Notes: generated by a model from the sequence alone, not told the origin. Shown: positions 9,323 through 17,356, counted from the stretch's first letter. The stretch is 64,000 nt of DNA from Actinoplanes utahensis (GCF_016862455.1 NZ_BOMZ01000078.1:100663-164662); one strand, 5' to 3'. A program made the numbers and translations.

Positions 9323-9511
9323 CTATCTTCGCTGGGCGCGGTAGCGGCGCAGCAGGGCCGTGATGCGGGCCGGGTCGGCGGGGCCGTTCAATTCGTCGAG
9401 CAGGTCGTCGGGGCACAGCTCGTAGTGGTCGCCCCACCAGCGGCGGGCCTTGTTGTCCCAGATCCGGTAGCCGCCGGGGACGCCGCGGGCCACGTACCGT
9501 CGCCGGCTCAT
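9323..9511 (-). CDS. small conserved actinobacterial protein
   Basis: A 62-residue protein with ATG at 9511. It is dominated by aromatic and charged residues: GGYRIWDNKARRWWGDHYEL, then a helical tail DDLLDELNGPADPARITALL ending RRYRAQRR. I recognise it only as a type of short hypothetical protein common in actinobacteria. No signal peptide or membrane segment. It lies downstream of the two minus-strand genes at 9585-11125 and may be the end of their transcript. Confidence 0.65.
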   Translation of the reverse strand: MSRRRYVARGVPGGYRIWDNKARRWWGDHYELCPDDLLDELNGPADPARITALLRRYRAQRR

Positions 9512-9584
9512 GCCGGAGTGCCCGGCGGCAGCGGGCGGCCGGAGGCACCGGCCACCTGATCGGGCACCGCGCCGTCTCGCCCGG

Positions 9585-9995
9585 TCATGGCGCCGGCAGG
9601 ACCGTGGACTGCAACTGCCCGCAGTGGGCTCGCAGGACCTCCAGCGCGCGTTCACTGACGGTCAGACCGACCCCCGGAAGGAAGGCGATGTCCTCCGCCG
9701 GGTCCTCGCCGGGGATCAGCCGCAGCAGGGGAGGCGGCGGCGTGCCGGGTTCGGCGAACGAGTCCTCGCCGAGCAGACCCCGGGCCGGGCCGGTACGGAA
9801 ACCGCCCACCCCGCGCGACTCCAGGTCGGCGGCCAGCGCCGGGCTGACCACCAGTTTCGCCAGGCGGCCCGCCAGCGCGTCGGGCACCCAGCTGAGCTCC
9901 ACGACGAAGACACCGTCCTGCTCCTCCGACCAGTCCCAGGCGGGGTCCGGCTCGAGTACGTACCGCTGCGGTTGCGCATGATCCTCGGACGTCAT
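9585..9995 (-). CDS. hypothetical protein, coupled to upstream gene
   Basis: A 136-residue soluble, acidic protein of unknown function. It begins with a Pro/Asp-rich stretch (LEPDPAWDWSEEQDGVFVVE), then PDALAGRLAKLVVSPALAADL and a proline-rich PGTPPPPLLRLIPG, and ends in a helix SERALEVLRAHCGQ. The ATG overlaps the stop of the upstream gene as ATGA, so both are translated from one message. The size and style resemble small immunity-like or accessory proteins, but this is not supported by a recognised motif. Confidence 0.7.
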   Translation of the reverse strand: MTSEDHAQPQRYVLEPDPAWDWSEEQDGVFVVELSWVPDALAGRLAKLVVSPALAADLESRGVGGFRTGPARGLLGEDSFAEPGTPPPPLLRLIPGEDPAEDIAFLPGVGLTVSERALEVLRAHCGQLQSTVLPAP

Positions 9996-11125
9996 GGGCG
10001 AGAGTCAACCACGGTCGCGCGGCCCAGTTCCGGGGTGAGGAGGCTCATCAGGGCACGGAGGCCGTTCTGGTCGGGGGTCGCGTACGGGCTGCCGTCGGCG
10101 TCGATGTCCCGCAGGGCGGCCACGATCCGCGGCGGGTCGGTGTCGGCGAGGGCCTCGGCGAGCCGCAGGGCCGCTTCCCGGCCGGTGCCGGGCACGGCCG
10201 CCCGCAGGTCACCGATCGCCGCCCGTACCGCGGCTCCGTCTTCCGGACAGGCCGCGACCAGCGCCGCGAGACAGAAACGCACCAGATCGGACTCCTGGTC
10301 CCAGCGTGCGGTCAACCGTCCCATCGACGCGGAGACCGCCACCCGGGCGGCGGCGGCCTCGGGCGGCTCCACCGCCGGACGGTTCAGGGCACGCCGGCCC
10401 ACCGTGGCGATCACGAACAGGCCCACCAGGATCCACGAGCGGAGCCGGTCACCGATGCGGGAGTCGGTGGCCAGCGCGACGAGGTCCGGAACCGCGGCGG
10501 CCGTCTCCGGGCCGCAGGTCCCCTGGTGCAGGACGCTGTCGAAGAGGGCGTCCACCATCTCGCCCGCGTCGTCGCCGACCTCCTCGTCGTCGAGGTGCCC
10601 GCCGGCCGTCAGGCGCTCGGCGACCGCGGCTCGCTCGGCCCCCTCGTCGGGTGTCGCCCGGTAACGCAGCGGCGGGGCCGAGGGCGGCGCCGGCCGTGAC
10701 GGGACGGGCGGGGCCGGGGGCGTGCGCCGGCGCTCGGCCTCCTCCGCGGTGAGCTCGTGGACGAGACCGTCCCTGATGAAGGTCCGGAGGACGGTGGACT
10801 CAGCCCCGCCGCCGGGGCCGTAGCAGACACCGCCGTGACCCCGGGCGATCGCCTCCACCGCCGCGGTCTCCGGCGGCACGGTCCCGGCGAAGGGGTCGCA
10901 GAACACGCTGAAGACGTCCCACCAGCCGGCGAACTCGGGGCGGCCGGGACCGGCGGGGTCGACAGCGCGGACGGCGACCAGCCGGTGCCCGCGCCCGGCG
11001 AGTTCGCCGGCGACCGCCCGGGCGGCCGGTTCGGTGGGCAGTGTCAGGAGATAGGTGTGCGCGAACGGCTCGCCGATCATCGCGGGATCACACCACATCG
11101 GCGTGCCGCGGATGTCGTACCCCAC
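9992..11125 (-). CDS. hypothetical protein with RraB-like N-terminus and helical C-terminus
   Basis: About 377 residues, no recognised enzyme motif. The N-terminal 110 residues look like an alternating alpha/beta domain (TYLLTLPTEPAARAVAGELA, GHRLVAVRAVDP, WWDVFSVFCDP, GGVCYGPGGG) reminiscent of the RraB fold. After a proline-rich linker (PPAPPVPSRPAPPSAPP) the rest is helical and HEAT-like (DLVALATDSRIGDRLRSWIL). GTG at 11125 is used; ATG at 11098 is equally possible since neither has a clear ribosome site. Divergent from the DUF4132 gene with a 42-base gap, so they probably share regulation. Confidence 0.7.
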   Translation of the reverse strand: MGYDIRGTPMWCDPAMIGEPFAHTYLLTLPTEPAARAVAGELAGRGHRLVAVRAVDPAGPGRPEFAGWWDVFSVFCDPFAGTVPPETAAVEAIARGHGGVCYGPGGGAESTVLRTFIRDGLVHELTAEEAERRRTPPAPPVPSRPAPPSAPPLRYRATPDEGAERAAVAERLTAGGHLDDEEVGDDAGEMVDALFDSVLHQGTCGPETAAAVPDLVALATDSRIGDRLRSWILVGLFVIATVGRRALNRPAVEPPEAAAARVAVSASMGRLTARWDQESDLVRFCLAALVAACPEDGAAVRAAIGDLRAAVPGTGREAALRLAEALADTDPPRIVAALRDIDADGSPYATPDQNGLRALMSLLTPELGRATVVDSRP

Positions 11126-11167
11126 CGCTAGTCTTCGCCACAGTTCTGATGGGGAGGGTGGTTCCGG

Positions 11168-14100
11168 GTGGGCGAGGTTCCGGCGATCGTGAAACGGCAC
11201 CGGTATGTGCGACGGGGCAGTGTGGACGCGCCACCCTTCGTGATCGACACGGCCGGTGGCGCGGCGGCCGAGGAGCGGCTGACGGCCGAGCGCGCCGCCG
11301 TCGTGGCGATCCTCGACGAGCCGGGGACACCCGAGCCGCTCGCCACCGCCGGTCACGCCTGGCTCGACGGCGACCCCGGTGTGACGCCGGCCGGCGCGGC
11401 TGTCGTCCTCGCCGCGCTGAGCACCCGCCTGCCCTACTGGGAGGACACCGCCGCCCTGCTCACCCCGTTCGCCGACGTCTGGATCGCCCGGCACGGCCTG
11501 CTCTTCGCCGCCCGCGCCGCTGTCGAGTTCACCGTGCTGGCCGGTCGCGAGCGGAAACGGGCCGACCCGATGCACCGCGGCGCCCTCTACCTGGCCGAGG
11601 CCTCGCTGTACGACAACGTCCACCGCGGGCCGCACCGCGACATCCTGCTGCGGGTCCGTGCCGCGCTCGCCCCCGCCCCCGACAGCGCGTTCGCGGAGGT
11701 GGTCGCGGCGCTGCGCCCCTACCGGGACCGGAGCTGGAGCGCCGCCGTCGCCACCTCCGTCCTGCTGCCCGGCGAGGCGGACTGGGTCGAGCAGGACGTG
11801 CGGACCGTCGCCGCGACCGGGTCCCTGGACAGACATCAGCACGTGGCGGCGCTCCTGCTGATGGCGGCGGGCACGGCGGAGCAGATCGACGCGCTCGCCC
11901 CACACCTCACCTCCTGGTGGAACCTGCCGCCGCTGCGCCTGTTCGCCACGCTCGCCGACGGGGCCGGCCCGGCCGCGGCCGGCACCCTGCTGACCTGGCT
12001 CGACGTTCCCTACCAGCGCGCCGAGACCCAGCAGCGGCTGCTGTCGGTGCTCGCCGAGCTGGACGATGACGCCGTTTTCGAGGCGCTGCTCGCCCGGCTC
12101 GACCGCAGATACGTGCCGGGGGCGGTGCTCGACGCGGCGGCGCGCTTCCCGGCCCGGGCGATGCGGCTGTTCGCCGAGACCGGATCCCCGATGCTGCGCG
12201 CCCACCTGGTGGCCCATCCCGATCTCGTCGAGGAGGTGCTGCCCACGCTCGGTCCCGACGCGGCCGGCCGGGTGCGCGAGCTGGCCTCCGCCGCTGCCGC
12301 CGTCACGTACGCGCCGCTCTCGGCCGTCCCACCGGTCCTGGCGAGCCCGCCGTGGCTGCACCGGATCAAACCCCCGAAACCGGTCGTGATCGAGGGCTTG
12401 AGCTGCGACGACCCGGAGACCGCCGGCTGGCGTGCCGGCGAGCGCGACCGGTGGCTGAACACCCCGGGCGACTGGGGGAGTCCCTGGTTCACCTGGGAGC
12501 GCATCGCCGAGCTGGTCACGTCGGCCCAGAACGAGTCGCATGCGCCGACGCTGTTCACCGGCGGTCCCGACGAGATCGTGCGGCCGATCCTGGCTACCTG
12601 GCGGCCGGCGTGGGCGCGCCAGTTCGGTCCGTGGGTACGCGTCGCCGCCGCGCGATTCGGGATCGACGCGCTGCCACTCGTGCGGGACGCGGCCGAGCGG
12701 CTGCCCGCCATGGTCGACGTGTTGATGCCGTTCTCGTCGCCGTCGGTCGCCGTGTTCATGGCCGACCGGTACTCGCGGATGAAGAGCGCTCGGCCGGCCG
12801 CGCTCACCTGGCTGCTGCGGCACGCGGACGTCGCGGCCCGGGCGCTGATCCCGCCGGCGCTCGGCAAGGTGGGGCCGGCCCGGCGGCAGGCCGAGACGGC
12901 GCTGCTGGTCCTGCCCGCCGAGACGGTCGTCACGGCCGCCTCCGGGTACGGCCCGGCCGCGTCCGCGGCGATCGCCACCCTGCTGGCCCGGGACCCGCTG
13001 ATGCTGCTGCCCGCCCGGCTCCCGGTCCACCCGGCGTGGGCGGTGCCGGCCATCCTGCCGCCGATCCGGTTGCGTGACGGGTCGGGCGCGCTGCCACCCG
13101 CCACGGTCGAGGCGCTGATCACCATGCTGGCGATCAGCACGTTGGAGGAGCCGTACGCCGGGATCACCCACGTCGCCGCCGCCTGCGAGCCCGGCGACCT
13201 CGCCGAGTTCGGATGGGAGCTGTTCGAGGCCTGGCAGCGGGCCGGGGCCGACGCCAAGCAGGGATGGGTGCTCGACGCCCTGGCGCTGCTCGGCGACGAC
13301 ACCACGGTCCAGCGGCTCACCCCGCTGATCCTCGCCTGGCCGGGCGAGGGCGGGCACGCGAAGGCGGTCACCGGTGTCCGGGTGCTGGCGGCGATCGGCA
13401 GCGACGTCGCGCTGACGCGGCTGTACGGGATCGCCCAGCGCGCCAAGTTCAAGGGCCTCAAGACGGCGGCCGAGGAGAAGATCACCGAGGTGGCCGACGG
13501 GCTGGGGCTGGCCGCCGAGCAGTTGGCCGACCGGCTGGTGCCCGACTTCGGGCTCGCCGCCGACGGCAGCCTCACCCTCGACTACGGCACCCGCCGGTTC
13601 CAAGTCGGCTTCGACGAGCAGCTGAAGCCGTACGTGGCGGACGCCGCCGGGAAACGCCTCCGGGACCTGCCGAAACCGGCGACCCCGGTCGCCGAGGAGT
13701 CCCGGAGACGGTTCGCCGCGCTGAAGAAGGACGTGCGCGCCGTCGCCGCCGACCAGGTGCGGCGGCTGGAGCAGGCCATGGTCGCCGGGCGGCGCTGGAC
13801 ACCCGACGAGTTCAGCAGGTACTTCGCCGGGCATCCGCTGCTCGGGCACATCGTGCGGCGGCTCGTCTGGACCGTGTCGAACGGCGACGCGTTCCGGATG
13901 GCCGAGGACCGCAGCTACGCCGACGTGACCGACGAGCCGTACACGCTGCCCGGCGATGTCACGGTCGGGGTCGCGCACCCCCTCGACCTGGCGGGCGCCC
14001 TCGCCGGGTGGAGTGAGATCTTCGCCGACTACGAGATCCTCCAGCCGTTCCCCCAGTTGGCCCGGGAGACGTACCCCGCGGCCGACGAGGACCTGAAACG

Positions 14101-14413
14101 TCTCGTCGGAGCGGTCGCGCCCGCCGGCCGGCTGCTCGGCCTGGAACGGCGCGGCTGGCGGCGGACCGCGCCGGAGGACGCCGGCGTGCAGAACCGTGTC
14201 GAGCGGATCACCGGCGGGCTCACCGTCGTCATCGAACTCGACCCGGGCATCGCCGTCGGACTGCCCGAGGAACTCGGTGACCAGAAACTGGAGGACATCT
14301 ACGTCCACGGCCAGGCGGGCCGGCAGCCGTTCGCGGCACTCGGGCCGGTCGCCGCCTCCGAAGTGATCCGGGACCTGACCCTCGTCACCGAAGCCGGCGG
14401 GCCCGGCCGTTGA
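11168..14413 (+). CDS. DUF4132 domain-containing large protein
   Basis: A 1081-residue cytoplasmic protein. The C-terminal 330 residues match the DUF4132 layout (also called MolR-like): YGTRRFQVGFDEQLKPYV, a long helix with ESRRRFAALKKDVRAVAADQ, GRRWTPDEFSRYFAGHPLLG, VAHPLDLAG and FPQLARETY. The rest is HEAT-like helical repeats rich in Ala and Leu. The GTG start at 11168 follows a GGGAGG ribosome site at 11152-11157. Function in the family is unsettled. It faces a divergent partner operon of three unknown genes. A small tandem duplication covers its stop codon. Confidence 0.85.
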   Translation: MGEVPAIVKRHRYVRRGSVDAPPFVIDTAGGAAAEERLTAERAAVVAILDEPGTPEPLATAGHAWLDGDPGVTPAGAAVVLAALSTRLPYWEDTAALLTPFADVWIARHGLLFAARAAVEFTVLAGRERKRADPMHRGALYLAEASLYDNVHRGPHRDILLRVRAALAPAPDSAFAEVVAALRPYRDRSWSAAVATSVLLPGEADWVEQDVRTVAATGSLDRHQHVAALLLMAAGTAEQIDALAPHLTSWWNLPPLRLFATLADGAGPAAAGTLLTWLDVPYQRAETQQRLLSVLAELDDDAVFEALLARLDRRYVPGAVLDAAARFPARAMRLFAETGSPMLRAHLVAHPDLVEEVLPTLGPDAAGRVRELASAAAAVTYAPLSAVPPVLASPPWLHRIKPPKPVVIEGLSCDDPETAGWRAGERDRWLNTPGDWGSPWFTWERIAELVTSAQNESHAPTLFTGGPDEIVRPILATWRPAWARQFGPWVRVAAARFGIDALPLVRDAAERLPAMVDVLMPFSSPSVAVFMADRYSRMKSARPAALTWLLRHADVAARALIPPALGKVGPARRQAETALLVLPAETVVTAASGYGPAASAAIATLLARDPLMLLPARLPVHPAWAVPAILPPIRLRDGSGALPPATVEALITMLAISTLEEPYAGITHVAAACEPGDLAEFGWELFEAWQRAGADAKQGWVLDALALLGDDTTVQRLTPLILAWPGEGGHAKAVTGVRVLAAIGSDVALTRLYGIAQRAKFKGLKTAAEEKITEVADGLGLAAEQLADRLVPDFGLAADGSLTLDYGTRRFQVGFDEQLKPYVADAAGKRLRDLPKPATPVAEESRRRFAALKKDVRAVAADQVRRLEQAMVAGRRWTPDEFSRYFAGHPLLGHIVRRLVWTVSNGDAFRMAEDRSYADVTDEPYTLPGDVTVGVAHPLDLAGALAGWSEIFADYEILQPFPQLARETYPAADEDLKRLVGAVAPAGRLLGLERRGWRRTAPEDAGVQNRVERITGGLTVVIELDPGIAVGLPEELGDQKLEDIYVHGQAGRQPFAALGPVAASEVIRDLTLVTEAGGPGR

Positions 14414-14436
14414 CCGTGCCGGCCGTTGACCGTGCC
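14405..14436. repeat. 16-bp tandem duplication over a stop codon
   Basis: GGCCGTTGACCGTGCC occurs twice in a row (14405-14420, 14421-14436). The first copy contains the TGA of the DUF4132 gene; the second is untranslated. Confidence 0.85.
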
Positions 14437-14440
14437 GGCG

Positions 14441-14476
14441 CCGCGATGACCCCGGGTCGCCCCGGGGTCATCGCGG
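14441..14476. terminator. strong bidirectional terminator hairpin
   Basis: Perfect 16-base arms (CCGCGATGACCCCGGG and its complement) around a four-base loop TCGC, between the convergent DUF4132 and DUF4177 genes. Confidence 0.8.
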
Positions 14477-14481
14477 ATCGC

Positions 14482-14691
14482 TCAGCGGCGGGCCCGCTCG
14501 AACGTGACCAGCAGCCCGTCCACCCCGCCGGGCCCGATCCGGCCCTTCACATCGGCGGAGGTGATCGTCTTGAGCCGCCAGCCCTGGGCGGCGTGATCGT
14601 TGAGAACCCGCTCCAGCTTGTCGCCGGACATCTTGCCGCCGATCATCTTCTCCCGGAGTTCCACCACTCGGTACTCATACAGTTCGGCCAT
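14482..14691 (-). CDS. DUF4177 domain-containing small protein
   Basis: A 69-residue protein consisting of one DUF4177-like domain: YEYRVVELREKMIGGKMSGD, then LERVLNDHAAQGWRLKTITS and a final strand GLLVTFERARR. Members are small soluble proteins of unknown role, often near signalling or stress genes. The ATG at 14691 was chosen because the homologous part begins directly after it. It is divergent from the micropeptide gene with 97 bases between. Confidence 0.8.
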   Translation of the reverse strand: MAELYEYRVVELREKMIGGKMSGDKLERVLNDHAAQGWRLKTITSADVKGRIGPGGVDGLLVTFERARR

Positions 14692-14788
14692 GCCACCATC
14701 GTCGGCTGACCGGTCAAGCCCCCGCCGGGACGTGACAGCAGTCGATACGCTGCGTCGCAGGCAAACCATCGTGCGTGAGGAGAACGAC

Positions 14789-14899
14789 ATGCGTCTGCGG
14801 ACAGTGATCCTGACCGTCGTGACATTCCTGCTCGCCACCGTCGCGGCGGTCCTCACCGGACCGGGCGCGGCCCTCGCCGGGTACACCTGGTCCAACTGA
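14789..14899 (+). CDS. 36-residue micropeptide with Sec signal
   Basis: A very short gene. The ATG at 14789 is preceded by GAGGAG seven bases upstream, an excellent ribosome site. The peptide has a basic start (MRLRT), a hydrophobic core (VILTVVTFLLATVAAVL) and a signal-peptidase-like GAALA motif. It then ends with only six residues, GYTWSN, before a TGA. If cleaved after ALA, a secreted hexapeptide would result. The alternative is that it is the 5' stub of a decayed secreted-protein gene; nothing codon-like follows, since the convergent NmrA gene ends five bases later. Confidence 0.55.
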   Translation: MRLRTVILTVVTFLLATVAAVLTGPGAALAGYTWSN

Positions 14900-14903
14900 G
14901 CTG

Positions 14904-15713
14904 TCAGGAATCCCAGACGCCACGCGCGGCGGCAGCGGTGGCGTACGCGCTGAAGTCCAGACCCGGACGGCCGAGGATCTTCTCCACCACCCCGGTCGGG
15001 ACGGTGTCGCCGCGGGACTCCAGAGCCGTGAAACCGGCCACCAGCATGTCGACGACCTCGTCCGGGAGACCGTCGGAGCGCATCCCGGCACGGTACGCCT
15101 CGGGGGTGCCGTCGAAGGCGATCTCGCGGCCGGTAGCACGGGAGATCTCGCCGACCGCCTCGGCGAACGAGATCGCCCGCGGGCCGGTGATCTCGATCAG
15201 CTCACCGATCAGACTGTCGTCGGTCAAGGCGGCGACCTCGACCGCCGCGATGTCGCCGGCGTCGATGAAACCCTGCCGGGCGGTGGGCACCGGCAGGTTC
15301 AACCGCCCGGCGAGAACGGCCGGGCGGAAGAACGTCTCGAAATCCTGGTGGAACCAGTCGGGGCGCACGATGGTCCAGTCCAGGCCACTGTCCCGGACCT
15401 CCTGCTCGGCGCTCTGCAGATGCGCGTAACCCATCACCTCGAGGCCACGGTCCGAATGCAGCACGACCCGCCGCACCCCCGCCTGCCGCGCGGCGGCAAG
15501 AAACCCGTCCGGCAGCCCCGTCTGATCGGGCAGGAGCAGAAACATCCTCCGAACGCCGGAGAGCGCGCCCGCCCAACTCCCCGGATCGTCCCAGTCGAAC
15601 CGTTGCTCTGCATGGCGGGCAGCCACCCGAATGTCCAGCCCGGAATCGCGAAGCAACGACGCGACCCGGCTGCCGACCGTTCCGGTACCACCCAGTACGA
15701 GAATCGGATCCAT
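14904..15713 (-). CDS. NmrA-family NAD(P)-binding protein
   Basis: A 269-residue atypical SDR of the NmrA/HSCARG group. The Rossmann motif GGTGTVGSRVASLL is at residues 8-21. DWTIVRPDWFHQDFETFF and PTARQGFIDAGDIAAVEV are the conserved core of the group. The catalytic Tyr-Lys pair of classical SDRs is absent, as usual in this family. Members act as NADPH-sensing regulators or as quinone/azo reductases; which applies here cannot be said. ATG at 15713. The next gene upstream on the same strand is nine bases away and may be co-transcribed. Confidence 0.88.
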   Translation of the reverse strand: MDPILVLGGTGTVGSRVASLLRDSGLDIRVAARHAEQRFDWDDPGSWAGALSGVRRMFLLLPDQTGLPDGFLAAARQAGVRRVVLHSDRGLEVMGYAHLQSAEQEVRDSGLDWTIVRPDWFHQDFETFFRPAVLAGRLNLPVPTARQGFIDAGDIAAVEVAALTDDSLIGELIEITGPRAISFAEAVGEISRATGREIAFDGTPEAYRAGMRSDGLPDEVVDMLVAGFTALESRGDTVPTGVVEKILGRPGLDFSAYATAAAARGVWDS

Positions 15714-15722
15714 GAGCCGACC

Positions 15723-16061
15723 CTAACGCGACCTTGCGGCCTCGTGCGCGGCGTCCCATCGGCGAATCCATTCCCGGGCGCGTTCGGCCAGGGCCGGGAA
15801 ACGGCTCTCCATGTCCTCGGCCACGGCCACCAGACCGGCCCGCGAATCGGCGGGAAAGAAATCGTCGATCCACAGCGCGACCGCCGCACGATATTCGTCG
15901 TCGCCGCCGAGCCAGCCCCGCGCGACCGGCAGAACGTTCGCCTGCTCGTCCAGCGACCACGCCATCGATGTGAGGATCTCCGCGAGGCCCTCCGGGGGCA
16001 GGCTCGCCGCCCGGCGGTCGACCAGGAAGTCCATCACGTCCGAGATGTTGATCGATGGCAT
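15723..16061 (-). CDS. hypothetical protein, immunity-like size
   Basis: A 112-residue soluble, mostly helical acidic protein (SLPPEGLAEILTSMAWSLDE, AVALWIDDFFPADSRAGLVA, PALAERAREWIRRW). No recognised domain. The ATG at 16061 is the first methionine after an Arg/Gly-rich stretch that is unlikely to be translated. It sits just upstream of the NmrA gene in the same direction and divergent from a DUF4375-like gene 83 bases away. Confidence 0.6.
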   Translation of the reverse strand: MPSINISDVMDFLVDRRAASLPPEGLAEILTSMAWSLDEQANVLPVARGWLGGDDEYRAAVALWIDDFFPADSRAGLVAVAEDMESRFPALAERAREWIRRWDAAHEAARSR

Positions 16062-16144
16062 GGCGCAGAACCTACCGGCTCCGCCGCGATCCCGTGGTCC
16101 CCTTTCCCGCCCGGAAACGGCTGATCGCACCGCACAATGTCGGG

Positions 16145-16510
16145 GTGACCGATCCTGATCTGCTCCGCGACATCTGGAACCGGGCCTGCGCCGGAGCCGG
16201 CGACGGCGTCGGCGGCCGGTATCTGAGCGCGCTCCTGCTGGTCGACGGCATGGTGCGCAACGGCGGGCCGAACCACGCCGCAGACAGTTGCGACCCGGCC
16301 GAACTCGCCGCCGCGGCGGCCGCCGCCCGCTACTTCGGGATGGCCGACCTGGCCGCGGTGATCGACGAACTGCCGGCGGCCGCCGAAGACGACGACGCCG
16401 ACGACCGGCTGTCCGATACCTATTACCGGCTCGCGCCCGACAGCGAACGGCTCACCGACGCCCTCGCCGCCCGGCACGCCACCGCGCCCGAAGATTTTCA
16501 GCCCGCCTGA
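16145..16510 (+). CDS. DUF4375 (DMP19-like) protein
   Basis: A 121-residue acidic helical protein with GTG start at 16145. The core LLLVDGMVRNGGPNHAADSC followed by ELAAAAAAARYFGMADLAAV resembles the DUF4375/DMP19 family, in which a 'N-G-G-x2-x-F' segment precedes two long helices. DMP19 itself is a DNA-mimic protein; no such activity can be claimed here. The Asp-rich AAEDDDADDRLSDTYY is notable. The stop lies within the first copy of the tandem repeat that spans the gap to the VOC gene. Confidence 0.6.
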   Translation: MTDPDLLRDIWNRACAGAGDGVGGRYLSALLLVDGMVRNGGPNHAADSCDPAELAAAAAAARYFGMADLAAVIDELPAAAEDDDADDRLSDTYYRLAPDSERLTDALAARHATAPEDFQPA

Positions 16511-16606
16511 CGCAGCCGCTTTTCAGCCGGTCTGACGCCGGCCGCCACTTTTCAGCCGGTTCGACGCTGGCCGTCGCTTTCAGCCGGTTCGACGCCGGCC
16601 GCTGAC
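16495..16606. repeat. tandem repeat of about 29 bp, four copies
   Basis: Copies begin at 16495, 16520, 16549 and 16578, each starting TTTTCAGCC or TTTCAGCC and continuing (C)GGT(T)CTGACGCCGGCCGC-like. The first covers the 3' end of the DUF4375-like gene, the last covers the 3' end of the convergent VOC gene. Confidence 0.85.
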
Positions 16607-16978
16607 ACAGAAACGGTTGCCTTCGGGGTCGGCGAGGACGACGTAGGCCGGTTCGGCGGGATGGGCCTCGCCCGGCCCCGGATAGAACGGCCAGTCCACG
16701 CGCCGGGCACCGAGCCCGAGCAGGCGGTCCACCTCAGCGTCCAGGTCGACGTCACCGGCGTCCAGGTCGAAGTGGATGCGGGGAAGATCCTGAACGGGCG
16801 TCTCGCTGCAGTCCATCGCGATCGGAGCGCCGGGCACGCCCGGGGGCGGCTCGATGACGATCCAGTCGTCACCGTCCCAGCGGGGCGGTCGGCGAACGTA
16901 CCCCAGCGCTTCGGTCCAGAACGCCCCCGCCCGCCGCGCATCCTGCACACCGAGAGAGATCTGCGCGATCACCGTCAT
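16580..16978 (-). CDS. VOC family (glyoxalase-like) protein
   Basis: A 132-residue vicinal-oxygen-chelate fold protein with the two beta-alpha-beta-beta-beta modules. The first module is ISLGVQDARRAGAFWTEALG; the second is DLPRIHFDLDAGDVDLDAEV, ending LADPEGNRFCVSG. The metal-ligand pattern is present in part (His in RIHFDL, Glu in DPEGN). Members include lyases, dioxygenases and resistance proteins; substrate unknown. Its ATG overlaps the stop of the small gene upstream as TGATG, suggesting coupled translation. Confidence 0.88.
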   Translation of the reverse strand: MTVIAQISLGVQDARRAGAFWTEALGYVRRPPRWDGDDWIVIEPPPGVPGAPIAMDCSETPVQDLPRIHFDLDAGDVDLDAEVDRLLGLGARRVDWPFYPGPGEAHPAEPAYVVLADPEGNRFCVSGRRRTG

Positions 16979-17178
16979 CAGCCGAGACTATCTTCCCCAC
17001 TGCCGGCCCCACCTCCACCGCTGCCGGCCCCACCGTCTCCACTGCCGACCCCACCGTCTCCACGGCGGTTGACGACCCGCCGTCGTGGATCCGCTCGACC
17101 GGCCAGAGGTGCCTGCAGAATCGGCCGCGCTCCTTTGGCGGAGGCGTAGTCGGTGATTCGGATTCCGGTGATCCGCAT
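16978..17178 (-). CDS. small ORF with in-frame Gly-rich 7-residue repeats
   Basis: A possible 66-residue protein. ATG at 17178, start MRITGIRITDYASAKGARPI, then an Arg-rich segment and three 7-residue repeats (GDGGVGS, GDGGAGS, GGGGAGS) encoded by 21-base units. The stop overlaps the VOC start as TGATG. The repeat length keeps the frame and the coupling is typical of real genes, but there is no convincing ribosome site and no recognised homology. It could also be untranslated leader of the VOC gene. Confidence 0.4.
   Translation of the reverse strand: MRITGIRITDYASAKGARPILQAPLAGRADPRRRVVNRRGDGGVGSGDGGAGSGGGGAGSGEDSLG
17000..17062. repeat. 21-bp tandem repeat, three copies
   Basis: Units at 17000-17020, 17021-17041 and 17042-17062, of the form CTGCCGGCCCCACC followed by TCCACCG or GTCTCCA. 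Length is a multiple of three and in frame with the small minus-strand ORF. Confidence 0.85.
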
Positions 17179-17257
17179 CGGTCCGGCCACCGTCGCAGGA
17201 AGCCGAGACGCACAGCACGGGACGGTCCGCGCAGCGGCAGCGAATCTTGTCCGGCTC

Positions 17258-17298
17258 GGCTCTCAGTGCGTCTCCTGCCCGAGACAGCACTGAGAGCC
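17258..17298. repeat. long near-perfect palindrome, GTCTC/GAGAC type
   Basis: Left arm GGCTCTCAGTGCGTCTC (17258-17274), six-base loop CTGCCC, right arm GAGAC-A-GCACTGAGAGCC (17281-17298) with a single bulged A. It lies in the otherwise empty 178-base gap upstream of the DUF402 gene. It resembles the palindrome at the end of the window. Confidence 0.85.
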
Positions 17299-17329
17299 GG
17301 CCGGGGTGCAAGGCCGGCCGGGGTGCAAG
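17296..17329. repeat. 17-bp direct repeat, two copies
   Basis: GCCGGCCGGGGTGCAAG occurs at 17296-17312 and 17313-17329, directly after the palindrome and 28 bases before the DUF402 gene start. Confidence 0.85.
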
Positions 17330-17356
17330 GTAGGCATCGATGGCATATTGGGCGGC

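Noticed and set aside
9992..14308. Very long open frame on the minus strand opposite the DUF4132 gene
   Set aside because: Its product is low-complexity (G, R, Q, P rich) with no domain; it is the usual antisense shadow of a GC-rich gene. Only the part below 11125 is a real gene.
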